Of a stretch of 64,000 nt of DNA, positions 48,101-63,100 are shown in pieces. This DNA comes from Rotaria macrura. Taxonomy: Eukaryota > Rotifera > Eurotatoria > Philodinida > Philodinidae. Below the pieces are notes generated by a model. That model saw nothing but the letters and a program-made list of their open reading frames with translations. It ran no database searches and was not told where the DNA came from. How positions within the stretch are numbered: position 1 is the stretch's first letter; every line of letters starts with the position of its first letter. A program made the position numbers and the translations under genes. The stretch is from assembly GCA_900239685.1 (NCBI GenBank), contig OENT01000107.1, forward strand, positions 27,535 to 91,534, given 5' to 3'.

Positions 48101-51100
48101 TCGTGCATGAAATAGCAAAAATCAGATTTAAGGTTCCAAAATTTCTGAGAAATTAGAAACGTTTCTGCAGTTTTCGAAAAAAGGGAGGAGAGAGGGGTTC
48201 CACCTCCCTCCATGGGCACGCCGACCTCCTCTCGATCTTCTTCTAGACCCAGGAATATGCCGGGAAAGTTTGGTGACGCTGGCTTGTACAAAAACCAAAT
48301 GCATAAAGAACCGATCTGAAACGTTCGCAAATTTTCAACAGTATTTTGAAAAATGGCGATGGGGATTCTCTCTCCGATCCCCTCTGGCGTGCCGATCCCT
48401 CCCGACTTTTCTCTAGACTTAAGGAAGTGCCATAAAAAGTTATACGTAGATAGATAGATGCTATTGGTTTGAGGATAGACGATCAGATTCTAAAGGAATT
48501 AGACCTAGGATTTGAGCTCAGCGCTCTTGAAAACTTTTAGACACGTGTCTTTTGCTTGCTCCCAACGTGCTGGACATTCCGTTTGCACTGTTACGAAGTG
48601 CTGCGATCTGATTAGTCAGATAAATAAGGAGGCTAATTTAGGGTAAAGATCGATATTTTCCAACAAAAACTGGTCGACGACCTTCGTCTGGGTGAGCAGA
48701 AGACCCCTGAATAGTTTTCGATCCAATTGTCTGTACCATGTTGAAATGCATAGCAAAAAATCAAACAAACAGACATTTTTCTTTACATAGATAGATGTAG
48801 TGGTTTAAATTCTATTTCAACTCTAAACAGAGTGAGAGAGAATCTCTTGAAATAATGCAGTGTGGAAGAAAATATGAGCAATCTTAAAAATATCTTTCGA
48901 TATCAAGTTTGACAATGTTTTATACTAGACTTTTGAAGAAGGGCAATGTATAGTAGAGTATTGAGCTAGATTGATCCGAATAATTTCTCGTCGGTGATCA
49001 ATAATACCTGCAGAATGTTCTAAATTTTAATTCGAAATGATTCGTGTGATCTTCGCTACATGAAAGTCTTAACAATCAGTATTATTTTTGGTTTTCTTCG
49101 GTGGCAAATTAGATTTTATTTTCAGAGTAATAAAAAGTCACAATAAACTGTTGAATCCAAGTGATCCCGAAGTCATGAGCGAATTAAAGCTCCTGTATTT
49201 TACGGCTATTACAAATAAATATGAATTCTTACTAAGAACCAATGAACACATCTCTTGTTACCTGCTTCTTATAAATGTACTGTGACCCTATTAAGTAAAT
49301 CTCTATTTTACAGAACAGTAGGAAAAGGTTGATTTATTTTTGACTTCCTATCAACATCTTGCATGACTGTTTGTGTCTACCAGACTAAGAATTGTAATGT
49401 TATTCATATCATAAATTATAGCTATGGAAATAAATTATTTTTCATATGCTCTACACAACACCTCAATTTTGACGGGAGAATAAGGATCTATCAGAAAATA
49501 TTTGAAGCATTAACTATGGCTTATCCTTTTAAATACTTGTCTAGTTGAACTTCGAAAGTTAGTTTTTTTTGTCTCATATTCATAGTCCACATTGATACAT
49601 ACGATTCATTCTAATATATTTGTCTATATCTATAAAATGTCATGTAATAGAGTAAAACCATATGAGGTCTTATGAACTCACAGTAAAACGTGTCGACTAT
49701 ATTTGATCGATAAAGATATACATACAACAGATCGGAATGAAAATTTGTTTTTCGTATTCATAGATGTTGACGTAGTTAAACCGGACGAAAAATCTATAAT
49801 GACCTATGTTGCTCAATTCTCTCGTCGATATCCTGATTTAGTATGTTCGCATTCAATATATTCATGTGTTTAATTCTTTTTCTATTTAATCAATCAGCCA
49901 TTTGGATCAATAAACAAAGAACACGGAGAACTTCTTCGATGGCTAGCAGATACTCGACAACGTTTGACACTCATCGTTGAAGCACCCATCCACGATATTC
50001 AAGTTCAGTATAAAGTAAGTACTATTCATATTATGTTTGTCTTTTTCGTTGATTAATCGAAATGAACAGAGCGAAAGAATACATGAAGTTGTAGTGACAA
50101 AGAAAAAAAGAACGAGAAAATGTTATTCAATAACTAACAAAGTCTTACCACACATTTAAATAATACAAAAAAAAACAACAACGCCACTGTCTTTATATAT
50201 ATATATATTTAAACAGGAGTACGTTAAACAACTAAAAGATTTTATCGAAAAGCAAAAGCAATGGAAAGCATTCGAACGAAAAGAATCGAAATCTCCGAAT
50301 TTTCCCGGTGAAAAATTAAAAGAATTAAAAGATTCCTTTGATGATATTGCATTCAGGTAATCGAAGAAAGAATAATCATGTTTCTTGTTTGAATTTTATT
50401 CGTAACAATTTGTTTTTTCCTTCTATGAAGAATGAATCAATGGAGATTTAAATTAGATAAAAATCTTCCAGGTGATTTAGGACGAGTAGCTGATTGGATC
50501 AATGGAGCTGAAGCGGTTTTAGCGCGAGGCATTAATTTTGATCCTCATCAATTATCAACTGACGAAAATATTCAACGTTTCAAACTAATCAACGAAGAAC
50601 ATGCTGTAATCATCTATTTGAATAGTTATTGATAAAATACAAATTGACACTGGTTCTTTCTTTTATTTTTACCTCTTGACTTAGGCTATATTCGATGAAA
50701 AAGATGTTATATTGAAAACATTTCAATACATAAAACGTGATCCATCTATAGTCAATAAACAAGTATCACTTGAACATTTAACAAATTTAAACGAACGTCT
50801 TGACATAATAATGAATACAAGTGAAGAACGTGGACGATTTTTAGATTTCGAAGAATTACGTTGGACATTACAAAAATCATTTGAACAACTAGACTTTTTC
50901 ATGAAAGAATTAAATAAAAAACAAGGTGATATAAATCAAACGGAAAAATTATTTAATGAATATCAAGTATGTAGATAGAGATTAGAGAAGAAACAATGAA
51001 AGTAAGGTTTGAATTAAACAAAAAATTTCATTTAGAGAAAACTTCGTGAAGAAAAACTTTTTATCAATATTGAAAGTTTACTACAGGAATTAACTCGTCG

Positions 51101-54100
51101 AGCACAAAGTTATGGTCAATTAGCTAAAAAAGGTTTTTGATTTAGTTCTATATTAAATATGCATAGGCAATTGTTAGTTTTGTTCTATTTCAACAGATGA
51201 TCATATAGCTAGAGAATTTCATGTATACTGTGAAAATATTCGTAAAGCAATGAAAAGTTTCAGTGCTGATCTTCGAGCAAAAGAATCTTTACTAGAAGAA
51301 ACAATAAATAATTGGAAAGTTTACCATAGTTTATATGATTCATTGGAAAAATGGTTAAGCGAAGGTGAACATATTCTTCGACGATCATCAGAAGAAAAAA
51401 TCGTAAGTATTAAATTGAAGGTAACCTTGAAAAAAATATAGATCAATAAATTGACCTTACGAGTACTTACATTATCCTATGTAAGGTTTCGAATAACACA
51501 TGAAAACGAACGAAGTGGACCATCTCTATTTAAAGCCTTTGTTTGTTTTTTAAAACTACGCATATGATTATCTCATTCGTTTTATATCAATTGTTCATTG
51601 AAGTGTTCAAACCTCTTATAATCATAAGACTAAGTATTCTTTTCCTTGACAAGTTAACTCAATAAATTACATAAAAGTATCATTTTGAGAATTAAAAGAT
51701 TCTTCACTATTTCTTCACGAATGCATGCATCGAGACGAAACATGTAAAACTTGAGGAAAAATGAATCAACAGATCCAAGGGTTTATACAAAAGAACAAAT
51801 CATAATGTAGAATCTTTATTTTTTGAGATGAAAATATTGACTATTAACGTATTCGAAATGAAAAAGTAAACAGGAATGTTAAGATTTATAATGTGCACGG
51901 TAATTTCAGTTGATTATTCTAATGACTAAATGACATCTATTAAGATAGAATACCGTAACAAGAAGAGATCAATATCCTATTGTAATTACTTGATCACTAT
52001 TGTATTTATTATTCTTTGTACTATATACTAGCTACATTTCGTTTTTCCATTGTTGAAGAATTATTTGCTATTAGTATTCTATTGTGAAAGTCTAATTCAA
52101 ATTTAAGATCGTATTCTGTAGAAATCATTTCATTAGAAATACAAGTATTTACGAGCGTTCAAAACGGCAAGTTATTTTCAATATTTGTGATTTTAACAAT
52201 TAACGATCTATAAAAGCTTCGCTATTCGAATGTTGATCTTTATAAAATTCTTATTATTAGAATTATTTCAGTCAACAAGTAGTATCTTACATAAAATAGA
52301 TAAGTAAATTATTTTTGAAAAAACATAAGTAAAAACTTCAATGTTCTAATAAACAAATAGATATTACAAAAGGCAGAAAAATCCTTATCAGTAGTCGAGA
52401 AACAATGTAAATATTAAACCGATTTCAAGAATCTCATGTTTGCTTTTAAAAAAGGAGTCGAATTTTTTTTTCATCCTTCTTTTCAGATTTGTATTTGACT
52501 TATTTCTCAATACAAAGTCTTGTTCCATGTACTTTGACAAGAGATTCTTGTCTAAAAGAAAATATATCAAAGTTATTTGTCTAGATCAAGTCTTACCTAT
52601 GCTCATTCTCGGGGTGCTCTCCATTATTCAAATTTTGAACATTAAAGCAATATACATAAAAAAATTACTACAATGAATTTCTAGTAGCCTACAAAAGCAA
52701 GATACGAAGTTAATTTCTAACTCAAAATGAATTAACAATGCATATTTGATGAGTCTCGATAGACTTTCCATTGATTTTACTAGAATTTTATATTACTGAA
52801 AATAGATACATATAGCAATATGTATTGAAATATGTAGTACATAACTCAACATCATCATTAGAAGTTATAGATTTTAATAGAATATTTTTCCAGCATATTA
52901 AACAGATCAACAACTGTTGTCTTGATACAACTGTTGATACTATCAGTAATTTTTAGACATGCATTTATAAAATATTACGTGCCACTATAGTCTTGAAAAT
53001 CATATAGAATTTTATTTTAACACAAGAAAAAGAGTCATCTGTCTTTTCAAGATTTTCAAATAAGAATGTTCTACATTATTAGAGTATTCTGTTAATATTT
53101 CATGCGACGAAATGAAATGAACTGTTTCCTTTGTCTGAGACAGAAATCATAGAAAAAATTCATGTCATATAATCTTCTTGAAAATTTTCTTAAGAGATAC
53201 ATACGTCTAATTGATTCTAAGCTAACCAAAGCATGTATTCAGAAATAAAAAGACAACAACAAGATATTATTTTTCTTATCTGCATGAATACACTTAAGTT
53301 GAAAGTATCATCAGTTTTTTAGTTTTAAATCTTTTTTTTATATGTACTTATTTTAGAACTTTTTTGTCAATATGGAACATTGGACACAAGTTCATGAAAA
53401 ATTACGATTTGCTATTGAAGGTTTATTAGCAGTATGCCATGATGATTTAACAACAGTTTTACATAATAAATTACTCTTTATAAATCGTCGATGGAAAGAA
53501 ATTGTTGAATCTGTTCAACAATTTAAACACGATGAATCCATTAAGAAAAAACGTGATGAATTCTATTCGGGTCGTGCTAAACTATTGGATACATTAGATA
53601 AAATCGATCGAGAAATGCAAGAGAATTTACCATGTACAGTAAAAGCATTGCGAGAACAAGAAAATCGTCTTTATGTAAACATAAAATAATTGTATAAAAT
53701 TCATTTTCTCATATATTTTGTATTATTAGGAAGCTCAAGCTGAATTAGATATGTTTAATCAAACGATTCAAGTTTTGTCAAAATTAAGTCAAACAATAGC
53801 ACGTGAAAGTGGTGAAACAAATGCATCGACTGAAATGAATTCTCTATTACAAATTTGCTATGATAAATTACGTCATGTACAAGAATATTTACCATTGACA
53901 TTGAAACGAAATAAAATTATGCTTGGACATTTACAAAAATTCGATGATGGTCTACAAAATTTTCAACAATGGTTTACTGAAGCTAAACAATTAATAAGTC
54001 GATACTCGATTCAAGTACCTGTTAAACGTATTGAAGATTTTCTTGAACAACATCGAGTAAATATTTTCAATCATATTTGCCTTCGCATATATATATATAT

Positions 54101-57100
54101 ATATATGAATACTGATTTTTGTTTTACAGAATTTTTTTGCTGATATTGCTTATTATCAATCATTACTTGAAACTAAAACTAAATTAATAACTACAATGAA
54201 AAAATCCAATGATAATCTAGTTTCATTGAATTTTTCTCCTGTTGATGAACAATATAAACAATTAGCCGATACATTTGAAGTATGTTGAACAAAACTTGAT
54301 CTATCTAGTCTTTTCAAAGGCAAAGAACGTGACTGAAAGTTTTTCCTTCTAATTACAAACAGTTTCAAATAGTTATTTCATATTTGTTAATTATTCTATC
54401 CTATCGAAACTTTATTATACCAGTCCAAAACAACACTTACTTATATATACTAACAGATTTTCGTTATCATAAATTCATTTTTCATTCTAGCAAATATGTC
54501 ATCAAGTATCATACTGGGAAAAAGAATTTACATTACATTCACAACTCTGGAAAGATTTTCATCAACGTTTAAAACATCTCGAACAATGGATAAATGAAGC
54601 ACAAGTTATTGTTATAGAAAAACATGACGATTATGTTTATCTTATTGAAAAACATAAGAATTTTTTTCAAACAGTTGATGATGAAATTCTTCATGGTTTT
54701 ATTAAATCTGGCCGTGAACTTTTACATATACGTGATCAAAATGAACAAAAAGAAATTCAATTTCTTATGGATACACTCGAATCGAAATGGAATACAATTA
54801 TATGTTATGCACCAGTACGTCTATTACGTTTACAATACGAACGTCTTGAAACAATAATTGTTAAAGAATTAAAACGTGCAGAAGACGAACTTAATGAAGA
54901 ACTTCAACATTTAGAAAGACAATTCGATACAGTGGAACTTTTACGTCGTCATAATGAACATTTTCAAGTTAATAATTTTCAACCAACTATTGAAACACAT
55001 ATGAAAAATTTACATTCATTCGCCAATGATATTCGTTCGAAAGAAACTGACACAACTAATCATGAAAATGAACACATAGATCAACGTACAACAAAATTAA
55101 ATGATTATTGGACACGTATGCAAGCTAAAATTGATAATGTTCGTAGAAAACTTCAAACAATACCAAAAAAATGGCAGGAATATGATGAAAGGTTTTTTTT
55201 TTAAAGATGACAAACGAATGAGAAAATATTCAATAGCATGTATTCTATTTAGATTTCATATTGTTGAAACATGGTTGGCAACCGTAGAACGATCAATCGC
55301 TGATACATCGAATACGGATGTTTCATTTGATCAATATAAATTAATTGTTAATAAATTTAAGGTTCGTCTATTAGAAAGAAATTCTGAGCGTTGTTTTATA
55401 CTCTAAAGAAGACCGCGATGTTCATCGTTGAAAAGTACAGCATTCGACGGACAAATAAATGGGAAAATCAAGATATTTTATAGAATTTCACCTTCACAAG
55501 ATATTGAACTTACAAAAATTAGTCATATTTCATCGACTGTTTGCAAAACGTGGTTTCACTTGAAAGTAGAATATCTCGAAGGAGGACTCTGCATGCTATC
55601 AGTCGCTATAGATATCTCTCACTCATAGGACAAAAGACGATTATAAAATTTTGACCAAAAAGCGGAATGGATATCGATGTTTAGGGGAAGATTTCCTCTA
55701 TTCGAGGCAGGATATATATAATCAAGTTCTTTTGTGCACCGATGATATATCGATAATTACCATCACTCTCGCTACATTGGACAATAGAAGACAGTGAATG
55801 TAACACTATCTATTAGGATCATCAGTGCACAACAGAACTTGACATAGATACGGTGCAGGATACGGGAAGTGATCCTCTAGAAATCTACATTATATCCCAG
55901 TTTTCGATCAAGAACCGATATGTAACTCATAATCACCTTTCTGCTCGACACTCTAGAATTCCACTTTGCGAACATGGGTCGAAATTTCAGGATTCGAATA
56001 ACAGACATTAATTTACTACATGTATAGATTAGAATGATGAACATATCAACTTCGAGAAGCAAGTAATCAGTTTTCTAGAATTCTTGTTCATGTCTGACGA
56101 ATTTATGGTCTTGAGGGTGCTCTTTGAAACAGTGAAAATCGTTTCCTTCTATCACGTTCTTTTCAATATTTTTATTAAAAGAAAAACCCGCGTATGCTCT
56201 TTTTTTCGAACTGGATAATAGTATTATTTTCAAGTTTCATTCTTTCAAAAACGAAACAGACTGACGAACTTCATAAGTGATTGTTGAGTTCGGAGACTAA
56301 AGACATCCAGTAGTTTTTTTTGTTAGAATTGAACATCTGGAACATATTTGTAATATTTTCTGATCTAATTAGTTTTCGATTTTGATTGTCCAACGTGAAC
56401 AAAACTGTTACAACTATATAGAAGAGTGACACAGATTGATTTTCTAATCTATTAATCAAAAAACGAATAACTGAAAAAGAAACCCTTCGCTCAATCTATA
56501 TACTCGTTTCCAATTTTTTTTATAGAATGATATTCAACAAGTGGATTCAATAGCACATGATGTCAAAACTTTATTTAAGTTGTTAGATGAATTAATTGAA
56601 GAAAGAGCAACTAGTGATCCTACACGTTATCGTCAAAATCTCGATGCACTTCGTTCACGTTATAAACACTTGTTGAATGCAGTCGATGAAACTTCACAAC
56701 GTTGTACAGTTATGATTTCTGCTAAAATGATTCATGAAAATAGTCAACAATTATTGACATCATTATCAACTATATCGAATGCACCAGTTAATTTTCGTGA
56801 TCTATCTGATGTTCGTACAGCTTTACAAGGTCAAATAAAAGTTTGTGATGTATTAGAAAATTTGTCTCAAAAAGTCGCTGATTTTTTGGCACGTGGTAAT
56901 GAAACAATGAAACAGCCATTAGCACCAAAATATGTTCAACACGATGTACAAAGTGTTCAAAGATTATATAGTGAAAAATTTCAATCAGCACAAGATTTCT
57001 TAGATAGACTGAAAGTAAATAAATCAATGAAAATACATATTGAAAACTTTTATGCTACTTCGATTTTTTGTTTAAGCGTCTGCTCGAGTTGTGGGAACGT

Positions 57101-60100
57101 TTCGATGCTAATAAACGCCGATATCAACAACAAATTGAACGATTAAATAATGAACTTTCTCAATTGAAATCGAATCAAAATTCAATCGTATCATTTCAAC
57201 ATGAAATTGATAGTTGCAAAGTAAATTTCTCTTTTATTTTCTCATCACCTATGTTTTTCTATTCTATAATATGATTTAAGTATCTTCGAGCGTCATTTGC
57301 TGATTTAAAACTTATACTCGATGAAAATGCTCAACATCTTCAAACCATATCATCGAACAATTTATTACCCTATGAAAATTTACAAAATCTTAAACGTGAT
57401 CATGATAATATGATTGAGGAATTAACAGAAAAATTACGATCCATCGATGAAATTCTACAAGATTTAATTCATGATAATGGGAAATGGACGCACTTCAACG
57501 ATGAATTACAACGTTTAGAAACTGTATTCAGAGAAATCGGTTCGATGTTTGATGCAAAAATGTTCGGAGAACGTGCTATTGAAGAAAAACAACAAATATT
57601 AGAGGTAAGATAATGTGTAGTTTTGAGAAATCAGAAACTCGATAATGCGTTAGTTTTTTTGGACTTTCATTCTTTAGATATCAAAGTGTAACTAGATTTT
57701 TCAAAAGATAACTGTAAGGGTCCTCTCATACATCACACCCAAACTATTGCTTTTCAAATGCATACTTTTTGCATAAGAAAATATTCAATGAAATGATTTG
57801 TATTGAATAGTTCGGATCTAATCAGTAAAGTGTCGTGTGAACAGTGATTTGATATCAGTAGAGGTCTTCAAATCAGATGACAAATTTATACGCGAATCGA
57901 TTAATCTCGACCATTTATATGTACTTCTAATACGAATTTCAACGGTTGCTAGTGAAAGGTGTATTGTGTGACTAATAATGACTCTACTTCGATTGAATTT
58001 TTTTGTCTACGTAACATATACTTCCCCATATCGAGATGTATCTTAATGCTTGCATATGATAAAGTATTTGTGTAGAAAAAATTGAGCTTTGGATGCGGCC
58101 GGAAAGAAGAACAATCCACACTTGCGATACTAGTTAGGTTAATACTATGCAAAACATTCGGCTGTCATTTTCGATGTTAAGGAACAATATGAGAACTATT
58201 ATCTACTACACAATATCAAATGAATGGTCATAAATTTGAATAGGAATTTCAGAAACCTTTTTCGTAGACATTTTCGGTACGATATCCTTAATTTTGATTT
58301 ACTCGTTTGTCAGAAATAAGTGTTTTCTTTCTATCTACGCCAGAAATATCTGTTTAGTTAATTTTTTTCTAGAGTTCTACGGATGTTGCTGAGATCCGTG
58401 ATTTTGAGTTATTGAATCTTCAATTCTACAAAACATGATGAATTAGCTCGTTTGAGGTGGTTTTCAATGATACTCATTGTAAAATTACCGAGAAAACAGA
58501 GGTCTCAGTAATACTTTTAGAACTTTAGAAAAAGTAAACGAAAACAAACGATTCAGGTGTAGATCGAAAGCGAACACTTTGCTGTATACCAAACGAGTAT
58601 ATGAAAATTGAACGTAAGCAACAATACGACTCGAAAATGTCTCTGAAGAAATTTACCTGATTTGTTCGTGAAAAACTACACTTCACTACCTTGTTCCTAT
58701 CTAAAGTAATTTCAAACCATCACTACTCATAACCGAATGAGGCAAAAACGATGAATCTTCAACAATTTCTGCTGCTTTTTCTTCATAGCTTAGTAATCAA
58801 GATAATGTTAATACTCGTGTCCTACACTGTTGAAAAAATTTCAATAACTTGTTTTCATTGATATGTGAAATAGATCAAGAGAATTCATATAAGTACCTCG
58901 CGGTAAGACAAGAAAAATATGGCTATGAACGTTAATCTCAACAATCAGCTATAGATCATAAATAGATTATTAAATTCACGACATTAGCGAGGCTCAGAAT
59001 ATCAAGTCTTACATGAAAATTGATGGATAGATCAGAACTATAATACTTCATCGTATGAACAAAAGATTTAACATGAAAAATGACGAATTCTATCATTTTC
59101 TGAAAATGTACGATATCTCGACATCAGCATTATCAAACAACAATATGATGTGATTAAGGAACTGAAAAGTGGTCTCGGTCCTGTGGGATCGGAATTGGGA
59201 CCAAAAATTTTGATTTTTACGGGGCCGGGACCAATAAATTATCAAGATGATTCCGTTGTCTTCTTTCATCTAAAAAGAGTCTGAAAATTTAGGCTTCATC
59301 TGGCAAAAAATTGCTTGTTTTTAAGAACTGTTAGTGCAATACCTTCTGGGTTACAATGTGAAACACGATGTAACTAATATTGCTAATTAATTGAAGGTTT
59401 TTTCTTTTGATTTCTCTTGCTAGATAATAGCTTACAACCATTTTACTAATCCTCTAGAACTACATTAAAGAAGAAGTTCGGGTACAATAATGATATTTCA
59501 TTGACTTACGGTTCAGATCGTATGTCGATCACTGTCTGCAGTTGAATGGAGAGATGGCGTTTGCCAGGATCAATGACGTCTATGGAAGGGTAGGTGGGGG
59601 GAGGGGCACGTCGGTGACTATCTACAGGAGAGTAGGAAGGTCGAAAATTTCTATCCTAAGCACATCAACTGTGCTTCCACATTATGCTCCGCAAAATTGG
59701 AATCAGAAGCTATAGAGAATTTTAACCAGAACAAGAATCGGGACCGGCACCGGAAAAAAGTGGTCGCGCAGTTCTCGAGATATGATACAACTTTGTTCTC
59801 AAGAGCTAGTCATTGACCAATCACTATATCACACTTTCCCATGATTAGAATATCATCTGAAATAAGCAAAAGTATAAGTAATTTTATCTAATGTCGATAT
59901 GCATTGACATTCAGAAGAAAATTAATTTTACGAATGAAAACATCCCAATGTAGGCTATGTCAATTCCCTCTTTATCATTCATTCATTTATATTTTAGCGT
60001 ATTCGTACTGAAATCGGTGAACATTTACATTCATTATCAATGTTGCATTCTGATGGTACTAATCTTGAATCTCTTCGTTCTCGAACAAAAGATTTACACA

Positions 60101-63100
60101 ATGTATTGAGTCGTTTAACACAATTACGCGCATTAGCTGAAACAACATCAGGAAAAGTCAATCGAGAAGAAGAACAAGTAGCTGAATGCCGAACACATGT
60201 TCAAGCATCACAACGTTATATTCAACAATTACAACCATGGATTGAACAAGCAGAGAATTATCTGACGAAACGTATTGATCAAATAGGTGCATCGAATTTA
60301 ACTGAAGCTAAACAATTACATGATAAACATAAAGTAAAAACATCGATCGATGTGTTTTCAAATATTGTTATTCTATGAATTTTATTTCTAAAGGAATATC
60401 TTGAAGAACGTCGTCGTATGTTACCAATTTATCAAAGTTTATTAGATGAAGAACATAGTGTCGTTGATCAATATGAATTAAGATCTTTGATAAAATCTTT
60501 ATCAGGACGTTGGCATGAAATTGTTCGAAAATCAGATGAATTAACACCGAAATATGATAAACAATATTCATCATGGTTATTATTTGAATCAGAATTGAAT
60601 TCATTTCGTGATCAAACATTAGATGAACTCGAAAAACGAGTTCATGCAACTGTTTCAATTGATATTTATAAATTATTTGATCTAACACGAATCAATACAC
60701 TGCTTATTGAACTTCGAGTACGAGAAGAAAATTATTCTATCGATTTTAAAAGATTATTTTTGTTGTTAAGGCTTTAGATGAAAGTATTCATAATCATATA
60801 GTAAATTACAATCGTTTTCATAAACAATTGACTGATTTAAGACAATACACTTCAACCGAAGGTCAACGAATTCTTCATGAAGAACAAATGTCCATTGAAA
60901 CTCGATGGCATCAAATCAATCGTCTAACAACGGATAAAGTAAAGATGTATCGTTCGTGTTTTACTTCTTTTTTTCCTATTCACAATACGAAGAAATATTT
61001 TTATTCGATTATAATTCGTATGTACAATCTAATCCGTACATATTTTTGTGTTCTAGCTTCGTGAAATTGAACGTTTATATGAATCACGTAAATCATTTCA
61101 TAATCGTTTTGAAGTTTTTGAACGAAGCATACGTGATATAAGCGAACAAATTGAAAATAATCGTCAAATTCAAACAGTAACATGGAATCAAACATGTCAA
61201 CGATTACAACAAACACAAAAACAAATAGAAACAATTCAACCGATTGCTGCGACCATTCGTCAAGAATTAGTTGAATTCGAACTTTCTGGTCTATCGAAAA
61301 CCGAATTACAAACAATACAAAATACATTCGATACACATCGAGCACGTTTAAATACGTATGTATTTAGTAAATAGAATATTTCTTATATGTTCTATTGTTT
61401 CTATGAAAATGTTGTTAGTTATGCAATTATTTTACAAAAACGTCTTGATTTATTACAACGCTATGAACAACATATGAAATATTCTATGGATATTCGAAAA
61501 AAACTACAACAACTTAATGACGATGTTCAACATAAACAACAAATGAAACTACATGATATTGATATGATTAAAAATGAGCTTGATCGTTATACAAACGATT
61601 TGCGTACAATACAATCGGATAGTAATATCCTTGATCGTTTAATGGAAGAAAGTAATACAACTCTTACGGATTCGACAACAAATAGAAATATATTCTTCGT
61701 TGTCGAATATCGAACGATACAAAATCTTTTTGATACAATTGATACCAAAGTATGTTTCTTTCTTGTTCTTAAAAATTGACATTCCGTAATTAGTCCAGTT
61801 CAATATTTGGTAAACCTAAATTTGCTAGAAACTAAAAATGTCGAAATGCACTACATGAGAGTAGTACAACAAGTCAATTGTTTCTGTGTTGTGATCTCTC
61901 TTTGTGAAAACATAATTTTAATATAAAAAATGTAACAATCATACGTAATAAGATAACTGTTTGCAAATATATGATAAACGAGTTAGAAGTTCATATGCAT
62001 TGTTAACATAGTTGGTATATCAGTTATAGAGACTATTTATATGATGATGTATAATTCTTGTTCGAATATTTTTATTTCCAACATTTTCAGGAGATCGAAA
62101 TATTCTCATATCTATATATGATTACTTGTAAACAATCGATTTTTCAAGATTCTTAAATGATTCAATAGCCGTAATTGGCAACTCTCAAAAATTGATTGAA
62201 GTTTCGAGATTTTTATTAAGCAGAGAATATAATGAAGTTGCAAATAAACGGAGACCGTTGTTTTTGGGATGGACAGGAATATCGGAAAGGAAAATATCGA
62301 ATGAATTCAATTTTCCACCTACTATTGACTATTTCTTCACTGTTTCGCTTTCTTTATATCCATATTTTTTTCTGCTCGATGTTTTCCGCCCAACTCGATT
62401 TTTCGATCTCTCCTATCATTTATAAGCTGAAATATTGTTTTGAAAAATTTCAACGCGATCCGTGGTTTTTTTGAATGAGAATATATTTTTGACAGTAAGA
62501 AACGGACTTCATTAAATTATAATTTTCATTAATTGAGTTTTCTTTCGATCAAATTATATGGAGGTGTCAGATTTCGTTAATAGTTCTAGCTTCCTTTCAA
62601 TCCGACAAGAATGAGTATGCATAATCGAAATTGCTCCACAATTCATTCGGCCTTTGATTGATTTGTAAAATAAGCGAGACTCACAAATCCGATGTGTCAA
62701 AACTTTTATTGTAGTTGACCTGAAAATCTTCTCATTCTATAGTTTGATCCATAGTTTGTCACACAGAGTAATACATTCGAGAACTTGTGAATTCTAATTC
62801 ATCGGTATACTATCTCAAATCTTGTTTTAGTTTAGTCTACTGCATATCTAATGGTTCAAAAATCATCAGTTGTCTTCATTGAAATTTAAATGCTTCAGAA
62901 GATTGATTTTACAATTTGAAATCTTTCGGACTAGCTTTCTTTTTATTTTGTTAATGATTCAATATTTTGACTCATTAGCAGTGTAAGATACGCGTCCATG
63001 TGAAGGATCAACGCGTGTGCTTTACCTATTGTTAAGTATCTAATCATAGTCTACTGAAGTCTTCATATGTACAACTTGTCATTACACACAAAAAAGACTG

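Larger units (their letters stand above)
45613..49840 (+). other. Tandem calponin-homology (actin-binding) exons
   Basis: After exon 1 (45115-45250), CH1 is encoded by exons 45613-45770, 45841-45918 and 45972-46064. The linker and the start of CH2 come from 46891-46985 and a 27-nt microexon 47075-47101. CH2 proper is in 47244-47443 ([19 protein letters not shown]) and 49764-49840. All junctions keep frame (phases 1, 0, 0, 0, 2, 2, 1, 0). The tandem pair of type-1 and type-2 CH domains binds F-actin. Confidence 0.88.

Noticed and set aside
60368..60688. 106-aa minus-strand frame, and a similar one at 61001-61345
   Set aside because: Antisense shadows of spectrin-rod exons that fit splice sites and phase on the plus strand.
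62192..62474. Two overlapping plus-strand frames inside a large intron of the nesprin-like gene
   Set aside because: Aromatic-rich, not helical, and without splice sites that keep the phase-0 junction between 61749 and 63462.
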